Origin: JAOUEA01 sp963790335
GTDB taxonomy: Bacteria; Actinomycetota; UBA4738; HRBIN12
Direction: 5' to 3'
NCBI GenBank assembly: GCA_963790335.1
Contig: CAWBOB010000008.1
Location: forward strand, 434,001 to 498,000
DNA length: 64,000 nucleotides
Position 1 is the first letter of the stretch. Each line of letters starts with the position of its first letter. The translations under genes were made by a program, and so were the position numbers. The notes under the pieces were generated by a model, which searched no databases, had not been told where the DNA came from, and worked only from the letters and a program-made list of their open reading frames with translations. Below are positions 38,993 through 46,594 of the stretch, one piece after another.

Positions 38993-39579
38993 TACGTGCC
39001 CGACACGCTCGGTGACGGGGAAGGCGGAGTGGGCGACATGCCCGGACGCCACTGCTCCACGGCCCCGCGGTCGGGGGCTCGGTCGACACAGGTACGCCTG
39101 CACAGGCGGCCGGTGAACGTCGTCGTCGCCCACCATGCGTAGGACTCGCGCGCGGGTCCGAACTCGAGCGACTTGATGGGGATCGAGACCGACACGCCGT
39201 CGGGCGACTTCCTGCGGACCGTGAGCTTGCGCAGGAGCACGTCGCGCCCGCGCTGCCGGTCACGCCACAAGGTCGCGTGCAGATCGGGGCCGGTGCTCCG
39301 CACGAGCACGAAGTACTCCGGGACCTCATGCGCCGCGGTGTCGAGGAAGACGTAGGCGTTCCCCCGATCCCAGATCGACGCCGGCGTCCACCTCGTGAAC
39401 GTGATCACGGTGACCTCGGTCCCGCCCTCGTGGTCGAGTCGCACGCGCCGGACATCGAGCACACCCTTCGTGTCGTTGGGATCACCGATGTCGCTGTGGA
39501 ACGACGGAGCAGCCAGCGCGATGACGGTACCCAGCGCCAGCACGGCGCCCAGCAGCACCGGTGCGAGCGGGCGGCGCAT
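38992..39579 (-). CDS. Exported hypothetical protein of the MauA-like operon
   Basis: 195 residues from ATG 39579, which overlaps the preceding stop (TGATG). The N-terminal hydrophobic stretch (LAPVLLGAVLALGTVIALAA) is a signal peptide or anchor. The mature part begins with DPNDTKGVLDVRRVRLDH and continues as beta strands with TRWTPASIWDRGNAYVFLDT and ESYAWWATTTFTG; two Cys near the end (RLCRRTC). The DPND-G-LD opening recalls calcium-binding beta-sandwich modules of extracellular actinobacterial proteins. The function in the operon is unknown. Confidence 0.62.
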   Translation of the reverse strand: MRRPLAPVLLGAVLALGTVIALAAPSFHSDIGDPNDTKGVLDVRRVRLDHEGGTEVTVITFTRWTPASIWDRGNAYVFLDTAAHEVPEYFVLVRSTGPDLHATLWRDRQRGRDVLLRKLTVRRKSPDGVSVSIPIKSLEFGPARESYAWWATTTFTGRLCRRTCVDRAPDRGAVEQWRPGMSPTPPSPSPSVSGT

Positions 39580-40704
39580 CACCCGTGCTCTCCGCGTCCG
39601 AGCCATCTCGCGGCGCTCCACGCGGTGGCGGCCGCTGCGACGAGTCCGCCGATGGTCAGGGCCATGGGAAGCAGGAGGGTCTCACGTGGCGGCGCCGGCC
39701 ACGCCATATGCGACGGGGGCGCGGCTCCCCACGTCACCACGGCCGCGGCGATGGCAAGCCCCGCGTTGCGTGTCAGCAACGCGGGTGGCGCGATGGGCTC
39801 CCGCCCCCCGAAGCACCCACAGGGAACCTGCGCGCCGAACCGTCTCCAGGCTCTGAGCGCTTCGGCGGTGAAGACGGCCATGAGCGACGAGCGCCCACGC
39901 GCCGGCCGCCGCCGTCATCCCCGTGAGGGCCAGCGCGGGCACCACGGCCTCGGCCACGGGCACCGCCCGCCGGGCGAGGGGCTCGACCGAACGCGGCAGC
40001 TCATGGGCGGCGACCGTGTGCCGCCAGCGCTCCCCGTCGACGAGCTTGGAGATCGCCGCCCACGCGAACGCTGCGGCCAGGCCCGCGGTCGCGAGCGAGG
40101 ACCAGCCGCCCACGGTGCGAACAGCCAGCACGGCTGCGAGCGCACCCACGGCCGTGATGGCGATGCCGTTGGCGATCTCCCGTCTCCGCTCCGGTGAGCC
40201 GGCGAGCTTGTCGACCAGTCGTTGCGACGCTTCCTGGGATCGGACGTTCGCGCCTCTGGCTGCCGAGAGGCCTCGCGCGAACCCGAAGAACCCGACCACC
40301 ATGGCACCGATGACCGGGTCTCCCGACGCGAGCGCGGCGGCGCACACCACGACCAGCGTGCCGTGCGAGAGGTAGGTGAAGAAGCCGATGCCGAGCCCCG
40401 CCCCGTAGAGCACGGCGGCGATCGGCCACGAGAAGAATCCTCGCCACCAGTCCGGCACCTGTCTGCGGAGTTGCGGGACCGTGGCCGTCACCCGCGGCGT
40501 CTCTCCGATCGCATACACGGCAGCGGAGAGCGCCAGCGCCACCATGCCCGCCCGGCCCCACGGCGCGCCGAGGAGCGCGCCGAGCGCACCCGCCACCGCC
40601 CCGAACAGCGCGGCGGTCGAGGTCGCCCCCGCAACGTGCAGCGCCAGGGCACCGATCCATCTCGCGCGGCCCCCGTACACGACGGGGGTGATGGTCTCCA
40701 CCAT
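39579..40704 (-). CDS. CcdA-like membrane domain fused to MauE-like domain (frame break)
   Basis: The N-terminal about 190 residues form six hydrophobic segments with GFFSWPIAAVLYGAGLGIGF and FGFARGLSAARGAN, resembling the CcdA/DsbD electron-transfer fold (MauF is of this type). A second block (AFAWAAISKLVDGERW, then after one extra base near 39868 FTAEALRAWRRFGAQVPCGC and CFGG) matches MauE, whose PCxCFG pair is characteristic. MauE and MauF assist folding of the disulfide-rich MauA subunit. Having both in one chain is unusual; the CcdA assignment is by pattern only. It starts 9 nt after the small membrane gene. Confidence 0.68.
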
Positions 40705-40713
40705 CGACAGCCC

Positions 40714-40857
40714 TCAGGGACCGTAGAGCGCCGACCACCCGGCGATCACGGCCGCAGCGATCAGGGCGGCGACGAGCGCCAGCGCGAGATCGGCCGCGCC
40801 GGCGGGAGCGCCCCACGCGCCCTCGATCACGGACGCGACGAGCTGACCGGTCAGCAC
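40714..40857 (-). CDS. 47-aa single-helix membrane protein
   Basis: GTG 40857 overlaps the MauA-like stop by 7 nt. The product opens LTGQLVASVIEGAWGAP and has one helix (LALALVAALIAAAVIAG) ending WSALYGP. It is too short for recognition by similarity. Its tight placement between the MauA-like and MauE-like genes suggests a small subunit or anchor of the complex. Confidence 0.55.
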   Translation of the reverse strand: MLTGQLVASVIEGAWGAPAGAADLALALVAALIAAAVIAGWSALYGP

Positions 40858-41387
40858 GTCTTGTTGAGCTCCCGATAGGTGATGCAGAAGACCTTGAGCG
40901 GGCGCGGGCAGTACCCGCGCACGGCATAGTCACCGTTGATGCGGATGTTGGAGCGCGAGCAGCAATCCTGGATGTGTCGCAGGCGTCCGTTGCAGCACCT
41001 CGTCCATCCGCCGCCGTAGCGCGGCGACCCCGAGAACGGATACTCCTCGGGCACCATCTGCTCGCACGTCTTGCTGCGGGTCTGGTCGCCCGGGTCGACG
41101 TATCGATCACCGGCGTCATCGACCGCGTAGCCGTACTCCGGGTGCATCGGATAGCCGTACCGGTCGGTTCGCGAGAGCGGCGCGAACGGGTGCGGGCACG
41201 ACCCGGTCGTGTAGGTGTGGCCGCAGACGTGGTACGCGAGGGCACGATCGGGTGCGAGCGCGGTCGCGACCAGCCCGCCGCCCGCGAGCGCCACCACGCC
41301 GCGGCCGACCCGGCCGATGAAGCTCCGGCGGGTGCTGCGCGCTGCCAGGGATCGTTCCGCGCGTTCGATGACGCTCAACTTGCCCAC
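40851..41387 (-). CDS. Methylamine dehydrogenase light-chain (MauA)-like exported protein
   Basis: 178 residues from GTG 41387. A twin-arginine signal (STRRSFIGRVGRG, then a hydrophobic stretch to about residue 51) precedes a Cys-rich mature part with ten Cys (55, 64, 108, 131, 132, 142, 143, 160, 168, 178). By hand alignment to Paracoccus MauA, Trp128 and Cys131/132 match the Trp57/Cys61 region, and Asp141-Cys142-Cys143 match the catalytic Asp76 and its CC pair. Tyr159-Cys160 fall where the second cofactor Trp108 and Cys109 are expected, so the tryptophan tryptophylquinone partner seems replaced by Tyr. No heavy-chain (MauB) gene is visible. An amine-oxidising or electron-transfer role is inference. 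Confidence 0.72.
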   Translation of the reverse strand: MGKLSVIERAERSLAARSTRRSFIGRVGRGVVALAGGGLVATALAPDRALAYHVCGHTYTTGSCPHPFAPLSRTDRYGYPMHPEYGYAVDDAGDRYVDPGDQTRSKTCEQMVPEEYPFSGSPRYGGGWTRCCNGRLRHIQDCCSRSNIRINGDYAVRGYCPRPLKVFCITYRELNKTC

Positions 41388-41884
41388 TGACGTCGTTCCT
41401 CCGTGATGCGCCGGTTCGCGGTATCGATGAGTCCTTCGACCTGTTCCAGGTTGTTCACCGTGCCCTTGGCCCGCACGACGCCGTGCTCGTCGAGCACGAG
41501 CACGAACGGGGTTCCGGGCACACCGATCGCGCTCTCGGCGTGGCTGTCGTGTACCACCTGGGGCTCGAGTCGGCCGGCGGCCGCGGCGACCGGCACGCCG
41601 GGCGACACCTCACGGCAGATCGCGCAGGTCTGCGAGGCGAACAGCACGAGCCGCGGCCGGCCGGTGCCCCCCACCGTGATCGTGCCTCCATGATCGGCCA
41701 CCGCGGGCAACGGCTCGAGCGGCTCCCCGAGCGCGGGACCCTCGTCGTCGACCTCGAGCGCCCCGCGCGGCCCCAGGCGCAGATGCAGGGTGCCGACCTG
41801 GCGCGCGAGGGCGATGACCACGACGCAGAGCACGACGACGAGGAGCCACAGCACCACGAAGGCCATGGTCCACCAACCGGTCAT
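41375..41884 (-). CDS. MauD-like membrane-anchored thioredoxin
   Basis: 169 residues. The N-terminal helix (WTMAFVVLWLLVVVLCVVVIAL) anchors it; residues about 75-165 form a thioredoxin fold with the CxxC pair in SQTCAICREV and the cis-Pro loop GVPGTPFVLVLDEHG. MauD helps form the many disulfides of MauA in methylamine-using bacteria, and here it directly precedes the MauA-like gene with a 13-nt overlap. The pairing of MauD, MauA and MauE homologues is the strongest argument for the operon assignment. Confidence 0.85.
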   Translation of the reverse strand: MTGWWTMAFVVLWLLVVVLCVVVIALARQVGTLHLRLGPRGALEVDDEGPALGEPLEPLPAVADHGGTITVGGTGRPRLVLFASQTCAICREVSPGVPVAAAAGRLEPQVVHDSHAESAIGVPGTPFVLVLDEHGVVRAKGTVNNLEQVEGLIDTANRRITEERRQWAS

Positions 41885-41943
41885 GGCTCGGCGCTCGTCA
41901 TCGGGTCGTCATACGGCGGCGGCGGTCGCGTCTCGGCTCGGGC

Positions 41944-42504
41944 TCATCGCATCGTCCAGCCGGGCTGCTTCGACTCGTCGAGGAACTGCACGAACGGTGA
42001 GCCGTCACCGGCCAGGCCCACGATGGCGCGAAGCTCGCCGCTGCGGTCGAGGAGCCGGAGCACGGGGGAGCCTTCGGCCGCGAGGCCCAGCCGCACACGG
42101 ACCTTGCCGGCATGATCGTAGAGACCGAGGGTGGGCGAACCCTGCTCGGCGAGGGAGTACACCTGCGTCAGCTCGCCGTCGGTCACCTGCATGCCCATCG
42201 TGGGCGACGCTTCGGGGGCGAGGCCGAACTTCGCGCGGATGCGGCCGTTCTTGTCGCCGAAGGCGAGGCTCGCGCTTCCGTCGCTCGACAGGCCCACGGT
42301 CGCCCGCACCTTGCCGTTCTCATCACCGACCGCGAGGCCCGCGGCGCCGTCACTCGAGAGACCGAACCGCATGCGTACCTGGCCGTCGGGAGCGAGCAAC
42401 GACAGGAACGGATCTTCATCGTTCGATAGCCCGATGCGCACGCGCACGTGGCCGTCGTCGTCGATGACCTCGAACTCCCCAGCCTGCACGACTCGCTTCT
42501 TCAT
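41944..42504 (-). CDS. Beta-solenoid-like repeat protein
   Basis: 186 residues with no signal peptide. From residue about 18 it consists of six to seven repeats of 23-24 residues, each (V/I)RxxxGL(S/A)xxGxPxLxLxDxxGk: for example VRMRFGLSSDGAAGLAVGDE and VRVRLGLAAEGSPVLRLLDR. The regular VRxxxG/hydrophobic/DxxG period suggests a beta-helix or a propeller-like scaffold. It is 59 bp ahead of the MauD-like gene on the same strand and may be the first gene of that operon. Confidence 0.7.
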   Translation of the reverse strand: MKKRVVQAGEFEVIDDDGHVRVRIGLSNDEDPFLSLLAPDGQVRMRFGLSSDGAAGLAVGDENGKVRATVGLSSDGSASLAFGDKNGRIRAKFGLAPEASPTMGMQVTDGELTQVYSLAEQGSPTLGLYDHAGKVRVRLGLAAEGSPVLRLLDRSGELRAIVGLAGDGSPFVQFLDESKQPGWTMR

Positions 42505-42834
42505 GTGGCTCCTCGGCTCAGCATGACCGGGCTCGGCACCCGCCGGACCACCCGACACCGAGCGCCGGCGCTGGGTGCACGGTGGGCGAAGGCCGAAGCC
42601 GGCAACCGCTATGGTCGCCCGTGGAAGGGCCCGGCTCAAGCACGTGCCGACCCAACCCTGGAACTGACCGGAAGCACACGAAGTGAGAGACCGCCGGAAC
42701 CCGGGGGCCCCAACGGTCTCTCACGGATCACGATACGGGGGACGGCCGGTCGTCGTCAAATCCACGGATGCGTTCTTGTCACACTTTCCGGAGTGGATCA
42801 CGGAAGAGGCGTCGATACCCGCCGCCCGGTCTCA
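42505..42834. other. Intergenic region with a long hairpin
   Basis: 330 bp between the racemase gene and the repeat-protein gene, both minus strand. A perfect 11-bp inverted repeat (GTGAGAGACCG at 42683-42693, CGGTCTCTCAC at 42714-42724) encloses a 20-nt loop containing GGGGGCCCC; it probably terminates the racemase transcript. The remaining bases presumably carry the promoter of the MauA-like operon. No gene is seen. Confidence 0.6.
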
Positions 42835-43941
42835 TCAGCGGATCGTCTCGATGCGACGGGTGGTCTGCTCCAGTCGCTCAGGCAGCGGCGTCACACCGAT
42901 GCCAGGGCCGCTCGGGACCTCCATCGTGCCGTCGCGCGCCATCTCGAACGGCTCCGTCAAGTCATCGTGGAAGTACCGCCCGCTGGCACTGGTATCGCCC
43001 GGCAGCGTGAACCCCTCCATCGCGGCGAGGGCCAGGTTCTGGGCTCGTCCGATGCCCGTCTCGAGCATGCCGCCGCACCAGACAGGGACACCGGCGGCCA
43101 GGCACACGTCGTGCACACGGCGCGCCTCGGGCACACCTCCGACCCTTCCCTGCTTGATGTTGACGATCCGACAGCTGCCGAGCTCGATCGCGGCCGTCGC
43201 GTCGGCCTCGGAACGGATCGACTCGTCGAGGCAGAGATCGGTCGAGATCGACCGTTGCAGCTCCGCATGACGCACCAGGTCGTCATGGTGCAGCGGCTGC
43301 TCGATCATGAGGAGGTCGAAGGCGTCGAGCGCGCGCATCGTCTCGACGTCGCCGATAGCGTAGGCAGCGTTCGCGTCGACGCTCAGCGCGATGGTGGGGT
43401 GGGCGGCGCGCACGGCGGCGACCCGCTCCACGTCGACGCCGGGCTCGATCTTGAGCTTGATGCGCTGGTACCCCTCGGCGAGGTACCCATCGACCTGGTC
43501 CAACAGCGTCTGGGTGGAGTCCGCGATGCCGATCGACACGCCGCAGGCGACCCGGTCGCGCTCGGCGTCGAGCCACGACGCCAACGACTCGCCGCGCGCT
43601 CGGAGCTCCGCGTCGAGGAAGGCATCGACGAGCGCCGCCTTCGCCATGGGATGGCCTCGGACCACCGCGAGCACCCGCTCGAGATCGTCGATCGCGAGGT
43701 CGCCGACCCCGACCATCGCCGGGCCGAGATGATCGCGCAGCACGAGCCAGGCGCCGTCGTTGAACTCCTCGCTGTAGCCGGGCTCGATGTCGGCGACGCA
43801 CTCCCCCCACCCTTGCGCATCGTCGGTCTCGAGCCGCACCACGATGCACACTTTCTCGGTCGAAGTTCCGAAGCTGGTGCGGAACGGACGGACGAGCGGA
43901 AGCCCGACCAGTCGCAGCTCGATCATCCGCACCGAACTCAC
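42835..43941 (-). CDS. menC: N-succinylamino acid racemase / o-succinylbenzoate synthase (enolase superfamily)
   Basis: 368 residues from GTG 43941. Barrel motifs are intact: the 20s loop FRTSFGTSTEK, the Lys pair of YQRIKLKIEPG, metal ligands Asp (VDANAAY), Glu (LLMIEQPL) and Asp (CLDESI), and the second Lys in VNIKQGRVGG. It is thus a catalytically complete OSBS/NSAR. The gene overlaps the acyltransferase gene by 4 nt; such pairs in other bacteria convert D- to L-amino acids through N-succinyl derivatives. OSBS activity for menaquinone remains possible because no other men genes are visible to decide. Confidence 0.9.
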   Translation of the reverse strand: MSSVRMIELRLVGLPLVRPFRTSFGTSTEKVCIVVRLETDDAQGWGECVADIEPGYSEEFNDGAWLVLRDHLGPAMVGVGDLAIDDLERVLAVVRGHPMAKAALVDAFLDAELRARGESLASWLDAERDRVACGVSIGIADSTQTLLDQVDGYLAEGYQRIKLKIEPGVDVERVAAVRAAHPTIALSVDANAAYAIGDVETMRALDAFDLLMIEQPLHHDDLVRHAELQRSISTDLCLDESIRSEADATAAIELGSCRIVNIKQGRVGGVPEARRVHDVCLAAGVPVWCGGMLETGIGRAQNLALAAMEGFTLPGDTSASGRYFHDDLTEPFEMARDGTMEVPSGPGIGVTPLPERLEQTTRRIETIR

Positions 43942-44773
43942 GCCGCGACCTCCCGGGCGAGGAAGTACGTCGGCCGCCCTCCCTCACGATCGGGGTCGAA
44001 GGCGACCACCGAGAGCCCGCGTGCGAGGCACGACTCGAGCGCCGCACCCACAGCGTCTCGCCATGCCATGCCGAGCTCGGGGTCGGATGCTCGCACCGCC
44101 GCGTGATCGGCCGGGATCTGGATCCCCACCGTCTCCTCGCCACCGACGTCGCCGACCCTCTTGGGTTCCGGCGCCTCGAGCGGCCCCTCGCTTCGCACGA
44201 GCGAGCGTCGCGTCACCAGGCGCGGGCGGCGGCACCAGGCGGAAGGCGCAGCTCCCAGCGAACCACGAGACGATCGCTGCGGTCACCGGCGTTGATCGCA
44301 TCGGGCATGGAGCCGTAGTAGTCGGGGTGGAAGCGGTCGCACGACGCCCCCAGCTTGTTGATGTTGAGGTGGGCGTTGCGGGCGACGAGCGGGTCGAAGG
44401 TCCATCGCACGAGGTCGATGCCGCGCTCCAGGCACGAGGCCCGTTGCGCGAGCTTCAGCGCGTGTCCGACACCCCGATGCCGGCGATCCGGGATCGTCGC
44501 GAGCATGTGGGAGTGTTCGTGCAGGCCGTCGGACGGATCGACCGCCACCCATCCCAGCACGTATCCGATCAGGTCACCGCCATCGAACGCGCCCCAGGGC
44601 ACGTTGCCCGAACCCGCGAGCGCACGGATGGTCTCGCGAGGGATCTGCTCACCCCAGGTCGCGAGCATCACCCGCACGACGGCATCGGCGTCGCGGAGCG
44701 AGGTCAGCGGTCGCAACCGAACGCCGCATGCGGCGGCTGCGTCGTTCGCCAAGCGCCACGCGGGGCCGCTCAT
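43938..44773 (-). CDS. GNAT N-acyltransferase of COG3375 type, racemase partner (frame break)
   Basis: ATG 44773. The first part (LRPLTSLRDADAVVRVMLAT, GYVLGWVAVDP, IPDRRHRGVGHALKLAQRAS as acetyl/succinyl-CoA loop, DPLVARNAHLNINKLGA, DYYGSMPDAINAGDRSDRLV) is a GNAT domain; the C-terminal third (VGIQIPADHAAVRASDPELG, SCLARGLSVVAFDPD) sits in another frame after about 44215. COG3375 proteins normally contain both parts in one chain, so I join them. The neighbouring racemase suggests N-succinylation of D-amino acids. A re-initiating two-gene arrangement is the alternative. Confidence 0.8.
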
Positions 44774-44834
44774 CGCGGCGGAGTCTAGACCCCGACCGCG
44801 AGAGGAGCTGCGGGACCGAGGTCTGCTCGATGCG

Positions 44835-45023
44835 CTATCCGCCGGCGGGCGGGGGCAGTTCCTGCCACTCCACGTCGTCGAGGTCGTCGCCTCGGCGACG
44901 CTTCACGAACGCCATGATCGCGGCGACGATGGCGCCGATCGCGGCGAGCTTCATGAGCTTCTTCAAGAATCCGCCCTTCTTCTCCTCGACGGTCTCGACC
45001 GTCACGGTCGCTTCATCTGCCAT
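44835..45023 (-). CDS. Small single-helix protein (62 aa)
   Basis: ATG 45023 follows GGAGGG. The product starts MADEATVTVETVEEKKGGFL, then a hydrophobic helix (KLAAIGAIVAAIMAFVKRRR) and an acidic, Pro-rich tail (DDLDDVEWQELPPPAGG). Many actinobacteria encode a similar DUF-less protein with the DDVEW-like end; function unknown. Confidence 0.62.
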   Translation of the reverse strand: MADEATVTVETVEEKKGGFLKKLMKLAAIGAIVAAIMAFVKRRRGDDLDDVEWQELPPPAGG

Positions 45024-45047
45024 GGGGGAGCCCTCCTTCCGGGGGTA

Positions 45048-45077
45048 GGCCTGGATGGACTCGAACCATCGACCTCT
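45048..45077. repeat. Truncated copy of the tRNA-Ile 3' half (30-nt direct repeat)
   Basis: 29 of 30 bases match 45538-45567, the T arm plus acceptor 3' strand of the tRNA-Ile downstream on the map. A complete cloverleaf cannot be drawn around this copy. The DUF1801 gene lies between the two copies. This is the pattern left by integration at a tRNA 3' end, though a decayed tRNA is equally possible. Confidence 0.6.
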
Positions 45078-45140
45078 CTCGTGAGGGATAGTAGCCACAT
45101 CCGGCCCACCCGCATCTTCGCAGGTGAAGACCGCTCTTGG

Positions 45141-45503
45141 CTATCCGCTCGGCCACCCGACCTCGGCGAGACGCGTCTTCACGACCTTCTTCACGAGCGT
45201 CACCGGCAGACGGCGGCCGTACCCGAAGCTGATCGTTCCCTTTCCCGTCACGAGATCGCCGAGCTCGTCACGGTGAGCGTCGACCGCGGCAGGACTCATC
45301 GGGAAGAAGCTGTAGTGCCCACTGAAGGCCATGTAGCCGACCAGACCACGACCGTCGACCAGGAAGCCCGGCATCCCGTAGGTGATGCCCTCCTCGGCCG
45401 GTGGAGCCGCGGCAGCGATCGTCTCGCGAAGCTTCTGCAGCGGAGCGCGGTGCGCGGGCTCGAGCCCGGCGAAGTAGGCATCGACGCTCTCCGGCTTGTT
45501 CAC
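45141..45503 (-). CDS. DUF1801-family protein
   Basis: 120 residues from GTG 45503. Family segments: VDAYFAGLEPAHRAPLQKLR, ITYGMPGFLVDGRGLVGYMA, HYSFFPMSP and ISFGYGRRLPVTLVKKVVKT. DUF1801/YdhG proteins are small cytoplasmic proteins with an FrdB-like beta fold and no known reaction. It is located between two copies of a tRNA-Ile 3' fragment. Confidence 0.88.
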   Translation of the reverse strand: MNKPESVDAYFAGLEPAHRAPLQKLRETIAAAAPPAEEGITYGMPGFLVDGRGLVGYMAFSGHYSFFPMSPAAVDAHRDELGDLVTGKGTISFGYGRRLPVTLVKKVVKTRLAEVGWPSG

Positions 45504-45535
45504 CGGCGGCTCGTCGACGAGGAGGGTTCCTGCCG

Positions 45536-45610
45536 TGGGCCTGGATGGACTTGAACCATCGACCTCTTCCTTATCAGGGAAGCGCTCTAACCGGGCTGAG
45601 CTACAGGCCC
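45536..45610 (-). tRNA. tRNA-Ile (anticodon GAU)
   Basis: 75 nt. Acceptor GGGCCTG/CAGGCCC, D arm GCTCAGCCCGGTTAGAGC, anticodon arm CTTCC-CTGATAA-GGAAG (anticodon GAT), T arm GATGG-TTCAAGT-CCATC, discriminator A; CCA not encoded. It lies close to gyrA, the usual actinobacterial position. Confidence 0.97.
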
Positions 45611-45701
45611 CATCGGTGGTGCAGAGCCTACCGCGTCCGTTCGCGGCTCGCGGTGAGTCGTCACCCTGCGACGCGACCGTCGCGCGCCGTGTGCCGGTGC
45701 G

Positions 45702-46283
45702 TCAGTCCCGCGGCCTGTCGGTGAGCGTGATCTCGACCCCGCCGACGATGTCGGCGATCAGGTTGTAGAGCAAGGCGACGAAGACGTTGATGAGCGACCA
45801 GACGAGTGCGAAGACGAGGCCACCCATGAAGCTCCATGCGAACAGCGTTCCGCCGTTGATCTCGAGCGGCTCGGCTCCTCCGGTGCTCGTGACACCGGTG
45901 CCGAAGACCTCGCCGAGCACGCTCTCGAACGAGTCGATCGCACCGGCGGCCGACAGCACCCCGTAGACGATGGTCAAGGCGAAGAGCACGATGAGCATCA
46001 CGCAGAGATAGAAGAGCAACGAGAACTTGAAGACCGAGAGCGGCCCGACCTTGCGCACCACGACCCGTGTACGCCTCGGCGACTGCCGACGGACCCGGGG
46101 GAGCCGCGATCCACGGTCCGGGCGAGGCGTCGGCCCCGGGGCAGGTTGCGGATCCTCTGCGGTCGGCGTTGCCGGGGGGACGCTCGGCGGAGTCGCGACC
46201 GTGGTGGTCCCCGCGGCACGCGGGCCGCGCTCGGACGCCGACTCGGAAGGGCGCTTCGCGGTGGTCTCGTCGGCCGTGTTCAT
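45702..46283 (-). CDS. DUF3566 membrane protein
   Basis: 193 residues from ATG 46283. A disordered Pro/Arg-rich cytoplasmic N-terminus of about 85 residues is followed by VVVRKVGPLSVFKFSLLFYL, the DUF3566 signature, one long helix, an extracellular segment (DSFESVLGEVFGTGV) and a last helix pair ending LYNLIADIVGGVEITLTDRP. In actinobacteria this gene sits next to gyrA, and it does here apart from the intervening M23 gene. Function unknown, possibly envelope growth. Confidence 0.88.
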   Translation of the reverse strand: MNTADETTAKRPSESASERGPRAAGTTTVATPPSVPPATPTAEDPQPAPGPTPRPDRGSRLPRVRRQSPRRTRVVVRKVGPLSVFKFSLLFYLCVMLIVLFALTIVYGVLSAAGAIDSFESVLGEVFGTGVTSTGGAEPLEINGGTLFAWSFMGGLVFALVWSLINVFVALLYNLIADIVGGVEITLTDRPRD

Positions 46284-46594
46284 CAACCCCTCGTGATGCT
46301 CGGAGCCAGCTCGAAGCCATAAGGGTACGTCAGGGCACGGCCCGCTACCCGCAAGCACCGTCGGTCCGTCGCGGTGCCGTGCGCCCGGTCACCCGGCGCT
46401 TCTCCAGGAGACCTCTGCCTGGCCGGGCCGGTTCCGAGCTTCCGCGAACGCGCGTCTGTGAGGCTGCCGACGTACGTCCCCCTCGGACGCCACCGCGATG
46501 ACTACGTAGTACCTGGTCGCCTGCGCTCAAGACCATCACGCCGTGCTGCCGATACCCAGCAGGTCTACGGAGCATGAGGGAGAGCGGGGGGTTC
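46284..46594. other. Intergenic region with no supported gene
   Basis: 311 bp between the divergent DUF3566 (-) and M23 peptidase (+) genes. It holds a perfect 10-bp palindrome ACTACGTAGT (46501-46510) roughly 90 bp before the peptidase start, possibly regulatory. No known riboswitch pattern was found. Confidence 0.5.

Noticed and set aside
45040..45165. A second tRNA, possibly tRNA-Sec or another long-arm tRNA
   Set aside because: The T arm and acceptor 3' strand are present, but I could not pair any 5' acceptor strand or a seven-base anticodon loop with U33 in the right place; it is better described as a tRNA-Ile fragment.
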